The notes beneath the pieces are model-generated. The model ran no database searches. It saw nothing but the letters and a program-made list of their open reading frames with translations, and was not told the DNA's origin. A stretch of DNA of 64,000 nt, taken from contig NZ_FNSO01000004.1 of the NCBI RefSeq assembly GCF_900105945.1, positions 3,100,001-3,164,000 on the forward strand, read 5' to 3'. Positions 40,881 through 50,060 of this stretch are shown here, one piece after another. The stretch's first letter is position 1, and every line of letters starts with the position of its first letter. Source of the stretch: Amycolatopsis tolypomycina (GTDB lineage Bacteria > Actinomycetota > Actinomycetes > Mycobacteriales > Pseudonocardiaceae). Made by a program: the position numbers and the translations under genes.

Positions 40881-40911
40881 TTGCCTTGACGCGGACGTCA
40901 ACGTCTAGCGT
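40881..40911 (+). promoter_or_regulatory. MerR-type promoter with 19-bp spacer and dyad
   Basis: -35 TTGCCT (40881-40886) and -10 TAGCGT (40906-40911) are 19 bp apart, the lengthened spacing recognised by MerR activators. The spacer holds the palindrome TTGACG cgga CGTCAA (40886-40901). The -10 is 7 nt from the merR ATG, suggesting a leaderless, autoregulated transcript. Confidence 0.5.
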
Positions 40912-40918
40912 CGAGGGC

Positions 40919-41314
40919 ATGCGGATCGGAGAACTGGCGCAGCGCACGGGTGTCACCACCCGTGCGCTGCGTTTTTACGAGGACCAGGGCCTGCTGCAGG
41001 CCCGCCGGTCGGCCAACGGCTATCGCGAGTACGACGAGGACGACCTCCACCTGGTCAGGGAGATCCAGACCCTCCAGACGGTCGGCCTGACGCTCGAAGA
41101 GACCCGCCCGTTCGTCGAATGCCTGCGCAGCGGCCACGAGACCGGCGACTCCTGCGCGAACTCCATCGAGGTCTACCGGCGCAAGCTCGAAGAAGCCGAC
41201 GCGCTTCTCGCGCGGCTCGGCGGCATCCGTGGCGAACTGGCCGCGAAACTCGCCGCCGCCCTCGACCGGCAGGCGCCCGATCCGTGTGTTGTGCCCGATT
41301 CCCCGCGCCCCTGA
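40919..41314 (+). CDS. MerR-family regulator paired with thioredoxin
   Basis: A 131-residue MerR protein: MRIGELAQRTGVTTRALRFYEDQGLL (in two parts) forms the winged helix; the dimer coiled coil follows (GLTLEETRPFVECLRSG) with Cys residues at LRSGHETGDSC and near the end (DPCVV). The Cys could sense thiol stress or metal. Thioredoxin starts 11 bp downstream, so this may be a thiol-responsive pair. It is inserted between genes that are adjacent in mycobacteria. Confidence 0.85.
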   Translation: MRIGELAQRTGVTTRALRFYEDQGLLQARRSANGYREYDEDDLHLVREIQTLQTVGLTLEETRPFVECLRSGHETGDSCANSIEVYRRKLEEADALLARLGGIRGELAAKLAAALDRQAPDPCVVPDSPRP

Positions 41315-41325
41315 AGGAGCCTGCC

Positions 41326-41661
41326 TTGTCCGAAGTTGCGGTTGTCACCGATGCGACCTTCGCCGAAGTGCTCGGCAGCGACGTTCCCGTGCTCGTCGAG
41401 TTCTGGGCCACCTGGTGCGGCCCGTGCCGGATGGTCGGCCCGGTGCTCGCGCACCTGGCCGCCGAGCGGGACGGCGAGCTTGCCGTCCGGAAGATCAACG
41501 CCGACGAGAACCCGGAGACCACCCGGGCCTACCAGGTCATGTCGCTGCCGACGATGATCCTCTTCCGCGGCGGCGAGCCGGTCGAGACGATCGTCGGCGC
41601 GTTCCCGAAGGCCCGCATCGAAGAGCGGCTCGACCGGGTGCTCACGGCGCCGTCGCTTTGA
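41326..41661 (+). CDS. trxA: Thioredoxin
   Basis: A 111-residue thioredoxin with active site WCGPC (Cys31 and Cys34), the cis-Pro region SLPTMILFRGGEPV and the fold-typical EFWATWCGPCRMVGP segment. A cytosolic disulfide reductase. The TTG start follows GAAGGAG. Its last 20 bp overlap the end of the convergent tetR gene. Confidence 0.92.
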   Translation: MSEVAVVTDATFAEVLGSDVPVLVEFWATWCGPCRMVGPVLAHLAAERDGELAVRKINADENPETTRAYQVMSLPTMILFRGGEPVETIVGAFPKARIEERLDRVLTAPSL

Positions 41662-42274
41662 CGAACGTGTCCGCCAGCTCGCGGCCGTACTGCTCCAGGT
41701 CCAGCCCGGGGTCGGCCGCGTAGGCGGCGGCCACCCCGTCGATGGCCTGCGCGATGGACATCGCCATCACCTCCGGCGTGAACTCGCCGAACGCGCCCTC
41801 GGCCTGGCCCTGCTTCAGCTGGCGGGCCAGCCCGTGCACGCGCATGTCGTCGACCAGCACCTTCGTCATCACCCAGCCGTCGGCGTCGTCGGCGTTGGCG
41901 GCCAGCTCCGTCAGCGCCCGGACGCACTCGGGGTAGGCCCGCAGGAACGCCACGGACGTCTCGATGTGCGCCCGCAGGTAGCCGGGCCGGTCGGCCGGGT
42001 CGAGGCCGCCGTCGGTGCGCTCGGCGAGGAACCCGTTCTTCGTCTCGACGACCGTGCTGAGCACCGCCTGCAGCAGGCCGGCCTTGTTCGTGAAGTGGTA
42101 GGAGATCAGCCGGGTGCTGCTGAGGCCGGCGCGCTCCTTGATCTTGGCGAAGGTGGTGCGGCGGTAGCCGAGGTCGGCCAGGACGCCGATGGTCGCGCCG
42201 ATGATCTGCGCCCGGCGGGCGGCCTCGGTGGCGCTGAGGCCCATCTCCGCCATGATGTCGGGATTTACTTGCAT
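41642..42274 (-). CDS. TetR-family regulator
   Basis: A 210-residue TetR protein: DNA-binding domain RAQIIGATIGVLADLGYRRT, then FAKIKERAGLSSTRLISYHF with NKAGLL turn (residues ~20-65), and a helical ligand domain. It begins MQVNPDIMAEMGLS; starts at Met8 or Met11 are also possible. Two palindromes lie at its start codon. No divergent target gene is adjacent apart from the merR 280 bp away, so it may only autoregulate or act elsewhere. Confidence 0.87.
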   Translation of the reverse strand: MQVNPDIMAEMGLSATEAARRAQIIGATIGVLADLGYRRTTFAKIKERAGLSSTRLISYHFTNKAGLLQAVLSTVVETKNGFLAERTDGGLDPADRPGYLRAHIETSVAFLRAYPECVRALTELAANADDADGWVMTKVLVDDMRVHGLARQLKQGQAEGAFGEFTPEVMAMSIAQAIDGVAAAYAADPGLDLEQYGRELADTFVKATAP

Positions 42275-42299
42275 GAGTAAAAGTTACTCAGCTGAGTAA
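42274..42299 (-). promoter_or_regulatory. TetR operator candidate
   Basis: Two overlapping perfect palindromes: TGAGTAA AAG TTACTCA (42274-42290) and TTACTCAGCTGAGTAA (42284-42299). Three GAGTAA half-sites in alternating orientation at the tetR start indicate strong autorepression. Downstream, 42300-42553 shows no gene. Confidence 0.65.
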
Positions 42300-42553
42300 A
42301 AAGAGTCAAGGCGTTTGGGATCACGCCGTAGGGGGTACGGCGAACGGCTCAAAGGGTCAGCCGACCGCCTGGGCTTGCCGCGCGTCGCGTTGACCGGCAC
42401 TGTCCGGGCGCTTACCGTCGAAGGAGGAAAATCGCCACGGTGTGATTCACGGTCTGGGGCCGGACCGTGGCGGTTGATCTCCGGCGGGTCCCGCTCCTGG
42501 GACTCCTCCGGCTGTCATTCGCCGGCCGCCTGGTCGGGCGAGGGGAGGCTTGC

Positions 42554-43132
42554 GTGGTCGAGGCTGGTTCCGAGAAGCAGCCTGTCGAGGTCGCGACTGG
42601 TGAGCAGGGCGAACTGTTCCCCGACAACTCGCTGCCCGACGAGCTGGTGGGCTACCGGGGTCCGGCGGCGTGCCAGATCGCCGGCATCACCTACCGCCAG
42701 CTCGACTACTGGGCCCGGACCAAGCTGGTCGCGCCCAGCATCCGCACCGCGCACGGCTCCGGCTCGCAGCGGCTGTACTCGTTCAAGGACATCCTGGTCC
42801 TCAAGGTCGTCAAGCGCCTGCTGGACACCGGGGTCTCGCTCCAGAACATCCGCGTCGCCGTCGACCACCTGCGCGTCCGCGGCGTCCGCGACCTGGCCCG
42901 GGTCACGCTGTTCTCCGACGGCACCACGGTCTACGAATGCACCTCGCCCGAGGAGATCGTCGACCTGCTCCAAGGCGGCCAAGGCGTCTTCGGCATCGCC
43001 GTCAGCGGCGCGATGCAGGAAATCAGCGGCACCATCCACGAGTTCCCGGCCGAACGCGCCGACGGCGGCATCGTCGAGACGCACGAACCGGACGAACTCA
43101 CCCAGCGCCGCAACGCCCGCAAGACCGGTTGA
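42554..43132 (+). CDS. MerR-type regulator, Rv1830-like
   Basis: A 192-residue MerR-family protein corresponding by position and sequence to Rv1830: YRGPAACQIAGITYRQLDYW, then ARTKLVAPSIRTAHGSGSQR and YSFKDILVLKVVKRLLDTGV form the winged helix; the C-terminal half (VTLFSDGTTVYECTSPEEIV) is a small ligand or dimer domain. The GTG start has GGGGAGG upstream. It lies directly before the glycine riboswitch and gcvP, as in actinobacteria. Confidence 0.85.
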   Translation: MVEAGSEKQPVEVATGEQGELFPDNSLPDELVGYRGPAACQIAGITYRQLDYWARTKLVAPSIRTAHGSGSQRLYSFKDILVLKVVKRLLDTGVSLQNIRVAVDHLRVRGVRDLARVTLFSDGTTVYECTSPEEIVDLLQGGQGVFGIAVSGAMQEISGTIHEFPAERADGGIVETHEPDELTQRRNARKTG

Positions 43133-43180
43133 TCATCGCTCCGCGTGAGCGGGTAAGGTACTGCGTGCGGTCGACGAATC

Positions 43181-43395
43181 CGCGCGGGAGAGTCCGAGCC
43201 ACACCTTGAGCTCGGCGCCGAAGGAGCAAGTCCTCCCCGGAACCTCTCAGGCACCCTGGACCGCGCGGACGAGACGCCTCTGGAAAGCGGGTCGTCAGGA
43301 CACAGCCTGATGGCCCCGCCGACGGTGCAAGCCCGGCTCAACCTGCGGGCGAAACTCTCAGGCGCCTCCCAGGAGGTACGGACAGAGTGGGGAGG
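43181..43395 (+). promoter_or_regulatory. Tandem glycine riboswitch of gcvP
   Basis: Two glycine aptamers in series. The first (43181 to ~43290) has GCGGGAGAGT, GCCGAAGGAGCAA and AACCTCTCAGGCA with the closing GACGAGACGCCTCTGGAAAG. The second (~43291 to 43395) has GACGGTGCAAGCC, GGGCGAAACTCTCAGGC and ACAGAGTGGGGAGGG. These are conserved core elements of the class. The start of gcvP is 51 nt downstream. In most bacteria glycine binding turns gcv genes on. Confidence 0.88.
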
Positions 43396-43445
43396 GCCAG
43401 GACACCGCTGTCCCGGTCCAGCCCCGCTGTCCCCAGGAGGCCATC

Positions 43446-46334
43446 GTGGATCCGTCACTCGCCTCCCTCGAACAGGGCATTCCCTTCGCCGACCGGCACA
43501 TCGGGCCCGGACCGGACGAACTCCGGCACATCCTCGACGTCATCGGCGTCGCCTCCCTCGACGAACTCGCCGAACGGGCCGTCCCCGGCTCCCTGCGGGA
43601 GTCCGCGCAGCCGCTCGAACTGCCGCCGGCCGCGTCGGAAGCGCAGGCCCTCGCCGAACTGCGGGAACTCGCCGCCCGGAACCGGCCGGCCGCCGCCATG
43701 ATCGGGCTCGGCTACCACGACACCGTCACCCCGCCCGTCATCCGGCGGAACGTCCTCGAAAACCCGGCCTGGTACACCGCCTACACGCCCTACCAGCCGG
43801 AAATTTCCCAAGGGCGGCTCGAAGCGCTGCTCAACTTCCAGACCATGGTCGCCGACCTGACCGGGCTCCCCGTCGCCAACGCCTCCCTGCTCGACGAGGC
43901 CACCGCGGCCGCCGAGGCGATGACGCTGGTGCGCCGGGCCGGGCGGGCGAAGTCGTCCCGGTTCGTCGTCGACCGGGACACCCTGCCGCAGACCCTCGCC
44001 GTGCTGCGGACCCGGGCCGAGCCGCTCGGCATCGAACTCGTCGTCGAAGACCTCTCCCAGGGACTGACCGGGCTCGGCCTCGGCGGCGACTTCTTCGGCG
44101 TGCTCCTGTCCTACCCGGGCGCGTCCGGCGCGGTCCGGGAACCGGATCTGACCATCGCCGAGGCCAAGAAGCACGGCGCGGCGGTGATCGTCGCCGCCGA
44201 CCCGCTCGCCCTCACCCTGCTGCGCCCGCCCGGCGAGCTCGGCGCCGACGTCGCCGTCGGCTCGACGCAGCGGTTCGGCGTCCCGCTCGGCTTCGGCGGC
44301 CCGCACGCCGCCTACCTCGCCGTGCGAAAAGGCCTGGAGCGGCAGCTGCCCGGCCGGCTGGTGGGTGTCGCGAAGGACGCCGACGGCGCACCCGCGTACC
44401 GGCTCGCCCTGCAGACGCGCGAGCAGCACATCCGCCGCGAGAAGGCGACGTCGAACATCTGCACCGCGCAGGTCCTGCTGGCCGTGATGGCGTCGATGTA
44501 CGCCGTGTACCACGGGCCCGACGGCCTGCGCTCGATCGCGCTGCGGGTCCACCGGATGGCGACGGTGCTGGCGGCCGGACTCTGCGAAGGCGGCGTCGAG
44601 GTCGTGCACGGCGAGTTCTTCGACACCGTCGTCGCGGCCGTGCCGGGCCGGGCGGACGCGGTCGTCGCCGCGGCCCGCGACCTCGGCATCTCCCTGCGGC
44701 GGATCGACGGCGACCACGTCGGCGTCGCCTGCGACGAAACCACCACCCGCGAGCGGCTTTCCTGCGTGTGGAAGGCGTTCGGCGTCTCGGTGTCCGATGT
44801 GGACGGCCTGGACGCGGACACCGCCGACGCGCTCCCGGCCCCGTTGCGGCGCACGAGCGAGTACCTCACCCACCCCGTCTTCCACGCGCACCGCTCGGAA
44901 ACCGCGATGCTGCGTTACCTGCGTGCGCTGGCGGACTCCGACGTCGCGCTGGACCGCAGCATGATCCCGCTCGGCTCGTGCACCATGAAGCTCAACGCCA
45001 CCGCCGAGATGGAGCCGGTGACCTGGCCGGAGTTCGCCGGCCTGCACCCGTTCGCGCCGGCCGAGGACGCCGCCGGCCTGCTGGATGTCATCGCCGACCT
45101 GAGCGCCTGGCTCGCGCGGATCACCGGCTACGACGCCGTTTCCCTGCAGCCCAACGCCGGCAGCCAGGGCGAGTTCGCGGGCCTGCTCGCCATCCGCGCC
45201 TACCACCGCGCCCGCGGCGAGCACGCCCGGGACGTCTGCCTGATCCCGGCGAGCGCCCACGGCACCAACGCGGCCAGCGCGGTGATGGCGGGCATGCGGG
45301 TGGTCGTCGTCCGCTGCGACGAGCAGGGCAACATCGACCTCGCCCACCTGCGGTCCACAGTGGACTCCCATGGAGATGACCTGGCCGCGATCATGCTGAC
45401 GTACCCGTCGACGCACGGCGTCTACGAGGACACCGTCGGCGAGGTCTGCGCGGCGGTGCACGACGCGGGCGGGCAGGTGTACGTCGACGGCGCCAACCTC
45501 AACGCGCTGATCGGCGTCGCCCAGTACGGCCGCTTCGGCGCCGACGTCTCGCACCTCAACCTGCACAAGACGTTCTGCATCCCGCACGGCGGCGGCGGGC
45601 CGGGCGTCGGCCCGATCGGGGTCCGTGCGCACCTGGCGCCGTTCCTGCCGAACCACCCGCTGCAGCCGGCGGCCGGCCCCGCCACCGGCGTCGGCCCGGT
45701 CAGCGCGGCGCCGTGGGGCAGCGCGTCGATCCTGCCGATCTCCTGGGCCTACGTCCGGATGATGGGCGCCGACGGCCTCCGCCGGGCGACGCTCGTCGCG
45801 GTGGCCAACGCGAACTACATCGCCCGCCGCCTCGGCGGCCACTACCCGGTGCTCTACGCCGGCCATGAAGGCCTGGTGGCGCACGAATGCATCCTCGACC
45901 TGCGGCCGCTGACGAAGGCCACCGGCGTCACGGTCGACGACGTCGCGAAGCGGCTGGCGGACTACGGGCTGCACGCGCCCACGATGTCGTTCCCGGTCGC
46001 GGGCACGCTGATGGTGGAGCCGACGGAGAGCGAAGACCTGGCCGAACTCGACCGCTTCTGCGCGGCGATGATCGCGATCCGCGGCGAGATCGACCGCGTC
46101 GCGGCGGGGGAGTGGCCCCTCGAGGACTCGCCGCTGCGGCAGGCACCGCACACCGCGCGGTGCGTCGCGGGCGAGTGGGACCGGCCGTACAGCCGCGAAA
46201 CCGCGGTGTTCCCGGCGGGGGTCACGGCGGCGAAGATCTGGCCGCCGGTCCGGCGCATCGACGGCGCGGCGGGCGACCGGAACCTGGTCTGCTCGTGCCC
46301 GCCCCCGGAGGCGTTCACGGAGTCCCGCGGCTGA
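43446..46334 (+). CDS. gcvP: Glycine dehydrogenase (decarboxylating), P protein
   Basis: A 962-residue single-chain GcvP of normal length. The PLP lysine is Lys708 in [18 protein letters not shown]; the N-terminal half has [13 protein letters not shown] and [12 protein letters not shown]; the glycine-rich loop is in [12 protein letters not shown]. It decarboxylates glycine and hands the aminomethyl group to lipoylated GcvH. The GTG start has AGGAGG. It is controlled by the riboswitch just upstream. The 3' end overlaps a LuxR remnant by 20 bp. Confidence 0.96.
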   Translation: MDPSLASLEQGIPFADRHIGPGPDELRHILDVIGVASLDELAERAVPGSLRESAQPLELPPAASEAQALAELRELAARNRPAAAMIGLGYHDTVTPPVIRRNVLENPAWYTAYTPYQPEISQGRLEALLNFQTMVADLTGLPVANASLLDEATAAAEAMTLVRRAGRAKSSRFVVDRDTLPQTLAVLRTRAEPLGIELVVEDLSQGLTGLGLGGDFFGVLLSYPGASGAVREPDLTIAEAKKHGAAVIVAADPLALTLLRPPGELGADVAVGSTQRFGVPLGFGGPHAAYLAVRKGLERQLPGRLVGVAKDADGAPAYRLALQTREQHIRREKATSNICTAQVLLAVMASMYAVYHGPDGLRSIALRVHRMATVLAAGLCEGGVEVVHGEFFDTVVAAVPGRADAVVAAARDLGISLRRIDGDHVGVACDETTTRERLSCVWKAFGVSVSDVDGLDADTADALPAPLRRTSEYLTHPVFHAHRSETAMLRYLRALADSDVALDRSMIPLGSCTMKLNATAEMEPVTWPEFAGLHPFAPAEDAAGLLDVIADLSAWLARITGYDAVSLQPNAGSQGEFAGLLAIRAYHRARGEHARDVCLIPASAHGTNAASAVMAGMRVVVVRCDEQGNIDLAHLRSTVDSHGDDLAAIMLTYPSTHGVYEDTVGEVCAAVHDAGGQVYVDGANLNALIGVAQYGRFGADVSHLNLHKTFCIPHGGGGPGVGPIGVRAHLAPFLPNHPLQPAAGPATGVGPVSAAPWGSASILPISWAYVRMMGADGLRRATLVAVANANYIARRLGGHYPVLYAGHEGLVAHECILDLRPLTKATGVTVDDVAKRLADYGLHAPTMSFPVAGTLMVEPTESEDLAELDRFCAAMIAIRGEIDRVAAGEWPLEDSPLRQAPHTARCVAGEWDRPYSRETAVFPAGVTAAKIWPPVRRIDGAAGDRNLVCSCPPPEAFTESRG

Positions 46335-46834
46335 GGCGGACCAGCAGCTCGGCGCGGCTCGTGAGGTCGAGCTTGCGGTAGATCTGTCGGAGGTGCTTCT
46401 GCACCGTCCGTGGGCTGATCCCCAGGTCCCGGGCGACCTCCCGGTCGGTCGCCGCCCGCGCCACCGCCTCGGCCACCCGGCGTTCCCGCGCGGTCAGCAC
46501 GTCCACGGGCACCCCGGTGAGCGGCCGGACCGGCGGGTGCTCCTCGCGGGCGAACGCCTGGCCCACGTGCGGGGCGAGCAGGTCCAGCTCGCGGTCCCGG
46601 GCGGAAAAGCCGGGCCGGGCGCGGTTGAGCGTCAGCACGCGCCCGTGGCGGTCGTCGACCTGGACGACGCACAGCAGCTGGCGACGACGTCCCTCGGCCG
46701 GTAGAAGTCGGGTGTACAGCGGCAAGGCCTCGGTCCCGACCGGGCACGACCGGTTCGCCGGGATGACCCCGACGTCGGTCGTGGCCGGCGAGCGACGCGA
46801 GCAGCAGCGCCGGAACGGTGAAGAGTCGCTTCAT
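46315..46834 (-). pseudogene. Truncated LuxR-type regulator joined to a stray signal-peptide start
   Basis: The 3' part (46315 to ~46780) encodes the end of a LuxR regulator: DDRHGRVLTLNRARPGFSAR, then the helix-turn-helix LTARERRVAEAVARAATDRE through ISPRTVQKHLRQIYRKLDLT. The N-terminal sensor domain is absent. Upstream, in another frame, a ribosome site (GGGAGGG) and MKRLFTVPALLLASLAG look like the start of a secreted protein. Two gene fragments therefore seem fused out of frame by deletion. An internal start could still give a ~136-residue protein with only the DNA-binding domain. Confidence 0.5.
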
Positions 46835-46860
46835 CTGTGGGTTCCCTCCCCATTGCTGTG

Positions 46861-46916
46861 TGACCGGTCAAGGACACCAAGCCGGCGGGGCGGGCGGCCA
46901 TACGCAGTTCTGCGTA
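46861..46916. promoter_or_regulatory. Two palindromes upstream of the epimerase gene
   Basis: Perfect 10-mer TGACCGGTCA at 46861-46870 and the 16-bp TACGCAGTTCTGCGTA (7-bp arms) at 46901-46916. They lie in the 116-bp divergent gap and could be sites for the (now truncated) LuxR or another regulator. Confidence 0.4.
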
Positions 46917-46950
46917 CGCGCACTGCGGACGCACAGGAACGGGAGGTAGG

Positions 46951-47889
46951 TTGACGCCCATGGTGAGTGGGCACGGTCCTGATCGGACGTCCGTGGTCGT
47001 GACCGGCGGCAGCGGCTTCATCGGCCGGGCCGTCGTGCGCGCCCTCCGCGACCGGGGCGTCCCGGTCACCGTCGTCGACCGGGTCCCGTTTCCCGAAGAC
47101 GGCGTGCGCGTGGTCACCGGTGACCTCCGCGAGGCCACCGTCCGCGAGCAGGCCGTGACCCGCGAGACCGCGAGCATCGTGCACCTCGCCGGGCTGACGT
47201 CGGTGCTGAAGTCGGTCGAGCTGCCCGAGGACACCTTCGCCGACAACGTCCTCGTCACCCAGGAACTGCTCGAACTCGCGCGCCGCCACGAGGTGCCGAC
47301 GTTCCTGCTCGCCTCGACCAACGCGGTGATCGGCAACGTCGGCGGCGCGACCATCACCCCGGACCTCCCGCTGCGCCCGCTGACGCCGTACGGCGCCACC
47401 AAGGCGGCGTGCGAAATGCTGCTGTCGGGCTACGCCGGGGCGTACGGCATGACGACGTGTGCGTTGCGGTTCACCAACGTCTACGGCCCGGGAATGTCCC
47501 ACAAGGACAGTTTCGTGCCGCGGATGATGCGGGCCGCGCTGACCGGCGACCGCGTCAAGATCTACGGCGACGGCCGCCAGCGCCGCGACCTCGTCCACGT
47601 CGACGACGTCGTGCGGGCGGTCCTGCTGACCCTCGACAACGGCTACTCCGGCCGCGCGATCGTCGGCGCCGGGCGCTCGGTGTCCGTGCTGGAGATGGTC
47701 GAGGCCGTGCGCGAGGTGACCGGCGCCGAGCTGCCGGTCGAGCACGTCGAGGCCCCGGCCGGCGAGATGCCCGCGGTCGTCGTCGACGTCTCGGCGAGCG
47801 CGGAGACCATCGGCTACCGGCCGGAGGTCTCGCTCACCGACGGCCTGGCCACGGCGTGGAAGTACTTCTCCGGCCTCGCTGCCCGGTGA
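46951..47889 (+). CDS. NAD-dependent epimerase/dehydratase
   Basis: A 312-residue extended SDR: Rossmann loop VVTGGSGFIGRAVV, catalytic YGATK (Tyr and Lys), and the middle FTNVYGPGM. It resembles UDP-glucose 4-epimerase-like enzymes acting on nucleotide sugars. The start is taken as TTG 4 nt after GGGAGG; ATG at 46960 or GTG at 46963 are alternatives. The stop overlaps the start of the glycosyltransferase fusion by 4 bp, so both act in one glycan or lipid pathway. Confidence 0.83.
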   Translation: MTPMVSGHGPDRTSVVVTGGSGFIGRAVVRALRDRGVPVTVVDRVPFPEDGVRVVTGDLREATVREQAVTRETASIVHLAGLTSVLKSVELPEDTFADNVLVTQELLELARRHEVPTFLLASTNAVIGNVGGATITPDLPLRPLTPYGATKAACEMLLSGYAGAYGMTTCALRFTNVYGPGMSHKDSFVPRMMRAALTGDRVKIYGDGRQRRDLVHVDDVVRAVLLTLDNGYSGRAIVGAGRSVSVLEMVEAVREVTGAELPVEHVEAPAGEMPAVVVDVSASAETIGYRPEVSLTDGLATAWKYFSGLAAR

Positions 47890-50060
47890 AAGCCTTTCTC
47901 CGGCGCCACTGGCTGCTGCTCCTGTTGCTCGTCCCGGCGATCACGCTCCGGGTGCTGACCTGGCTGGCCTACCGCCCGGCCCTGCTGTTCATCGACTCCT
48001 TCCGCTACATCGACAACCTGCACGCCCTGCGCGCCGACCAGCTCGACCCGATCGGCTACGACCTCGTCCTGCGGCCGCTGCTGGCCGTCGGCGGGCTCGC
48101 CTGGGTCGCGGCCGTCCAGCACGTCGGCGGCATCCTCATCGCGATCGGCGTCTACGCGCTCGTCCTGCGCCTGGGTGGCCGGCCGTGGGTCGGGGCGCTC
48201 GCGGCGGCCCCGGTCCTGCTCGACGCCTACCAGCTGCAGATCGAGCAGAACATCATGTCGGAGGTGACGTTCGAGGCCGTGCTTCTCGGGCTCCTCTGGC
48301 TGCTGCTCGGCTGGGGCACGCCGGGCTGGAAGCGGGCCGGCGCGGCGGGCCTGTTGCTCGGCTTCGGCGTGCTCACGCGGCTGATCGGCATCTCCCTGGC
48401 CTTGCCGCTGCTGGTGTTCCTGGTCGTCGCCGGGGGAGCGTGGCGGCAGTGGGCGGGCTGGCGCCGGGCCGGTGTCGGTCTCCTGGGCCTGCTCGCGGTA
48501 CTGGTTCCCTACGCGGCGCGAGTGCATGCGGAGACCGGGAAGTGGGGGCTGACCGGGCCGTCCGGGAACATGCTCTACGGCCGGACCGCCGCCGTCGCCG
48601 ACTGCGCGAACCTCCACCTCGACCCGACGCTGATGGTGTTCTGCCCGGCCGAGCCGCGCGAGACGCGGCTGGTGGACAACTACACCCACGCCGACCTCGA
48701 CCCCAACTGGCCCGGACCGCTGCCCCCGGGCGCGGACAAGGCCGCCCTGGCCCACGACTTCGCGATCGACGTCCTGAAGGAACAGCCAGGCGACGTCGCC
48801 GAAGCGATCCTGGACGACTTCGCCAAGAGCTTCGCCTGGACCCGCGAGCAGGACCCGACCGACGTCCCCCTGGACCGGTGGCAGTTCCAGCTGACCTACC
48901 CGCAGTGGGCCGACCAGTCCCTGATCGACCTGGTCACGCTGCAGAACGACGGCGTCGTCGCGAGCGTCGACCAGCCACTGGCGAAGATCCTGCGCGACTA
49001 CCAGCTCGGCGGCGGGTACGTCCCGGGCGCGGTCCTCGGCATCGGCGCGCTGCTGGGCCTGCTGACCGTGTTCCGGCGCAGGAAACCCCTGGACCCGGCG
49101 CAGGCCGGGGCGCTGCTCGCGGCGTCGAGCGGGCTGTTGCTGCTGTTCGCCTCGGCGGTGTTCCAGTTCTCGTGGCGCTACCAGATCCCGGCGCTCGTGC
49201 TGCTTCCGGTCGCCGGCGCGCTCGGCTTCACCACGCTGACCTCGGCCAGCCGGAAGCGGCTCGCCGCCTTCCCCGACGACGTCGACTCGGACGCCGTCGA
49301 CGACTTCCGCGGCCGCCACCCGGAGCTGAAGCTCGCACCGCTGACCGTCGTCATCGCCGCCTACAACGAAGCCGGCGGCATCGGTGAGGTCCTGGAGAAG
49401 ATGCCGGACGAGTGCCTCGGCATGCCGGTGGACGTCCTCGTCGTCGTCGACGGCGGCACCGACGACACGGCCGCGATCGCGCGGGCGCACGGCGCGTACA
49501 TGTGCGTCGCGCCCCGCAACCGAGGCCAGGGCGCCGCGCTGCGCCTGGGCTACCACCTCGCCGCCGAAGCCGGCGCCGAGTACGTCGTCACGACCGACGC
49601 CGACGGCCAGTACGACAACAGGGAGCTGGAAGCCCTCGTGCGCCCGGTCGTCGACGGCACCGCGGACTTCGTCACCGGGTCCCGCCGGCTCGGGCACGAG
49701 GAGGCCGACAGCCGTGTCCGGTGGCTCGGCGTGCGGGTGTTCGCGGCGCTGGCGTCGGTGCTGACCGCGCGGCGGATCACGGACACGTCGTTCGGCTTCC
49801 GCGCGATGCGGGCGGAGCTGGCCTGCGCGGTCCCGCTGCGGGAGCCGCAGTACCAGTCGTCGGAGCTGCTGCTCGGCGTCACCGCCCGTGGCGCCCGGGT
49901 CGTCGAGCTGCCGATGAGCATGCGGCTGCGCAAGGCGGGCAAGAGCAAGAAGGGCGGCAGCCTGGTCTACGGCGCGAACTACGCCCGGGTCATGACCGGG
50001 ACGTGGTGGCGGGGGTACGTGCTGCGCCGCGGCCGAACACGAACCGGTCGAGCAGCGTGA
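47886..50060 (+). CDS. GT39-like membrane domain fused to GT2 glycosyltransferase
   Basis: A 724-residue fusion. Residues ~1-455 are a multispanning glycosyltransferase C-like region (about nine helices, an extracytoplasmic loop with TGPSGNMLYGRTAAV). Residues ~483-700 are a DPM1-like GT2 domain: LTVVIAAYNEAGGIGEVLEK, DVLVVVDGGTDDT, and DADGQYDN as the metal site. One half could make a polyprenyl-phosphate sugar and the other transfer it outside. The 3' end overlaps the convergent GtrA gene by 71 bp. The natural acceptor is unknown. Confidence 0.8.
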   Translation: MKAFLRRHWLLLLLLVPAITLRVLTWLAYRPALLFIDSFRYIDNLHALRADQLDPIGYDLVLRPLLAVGGLAWVAAVQHVGGILIAIGVYALVLRLGGRPWVGALAAAPVLLDAYQLQIEQNIMSEVTFEAVLLGLLWLLLGWGTPGWKRAGAAGLLLGFGVLTRLIGISLALPLLVFLVVAGGAWRQWAGWRRAGVGLLGLLAVLVPYAARVHAETGKWGLTGPSGNMLYGRTAAVADCANLHLDPTLMVFCPAEPRETRLVDNYTHADLDPNWPGPLPPGADKAALAHDFAIDVLKEQPGDVAEAILDDFAKSFAWTREQDPTDVPLDRWQFQLTYPQWADQSLIDLVTLQNDGVVASVDQPLAKILRDYQLGGGYVPGAVLGIGALLGLLTVFRRRKPLDPAQAGALLAASSGLLLLFASAVFQFSWRYQIPALVLLPVAGALGFTTLTSASRKRLAAFPDDVDSDAVDDFRGRHPELKLAPLTVVIAAYNEAGGIGEVLEKMPDECLGMPVDVLVVVDGGTDDTAAIARAHGAYMCVAPRNRGQGAALRLGYHLAAEAGAEYVVTTDADGQYDNRELEALVRPVVDGTADFVTGSRRLGHEEADSRVRWLGVRVFAALASVLTARRITDTSFGFRAMRAELACAVPLREPQYQSSELLLGVTARGARVVELPMSMRLRKAGKSKKGGSLVYGANYARVMTGTWWRGYVLRRGRTRTGRAA

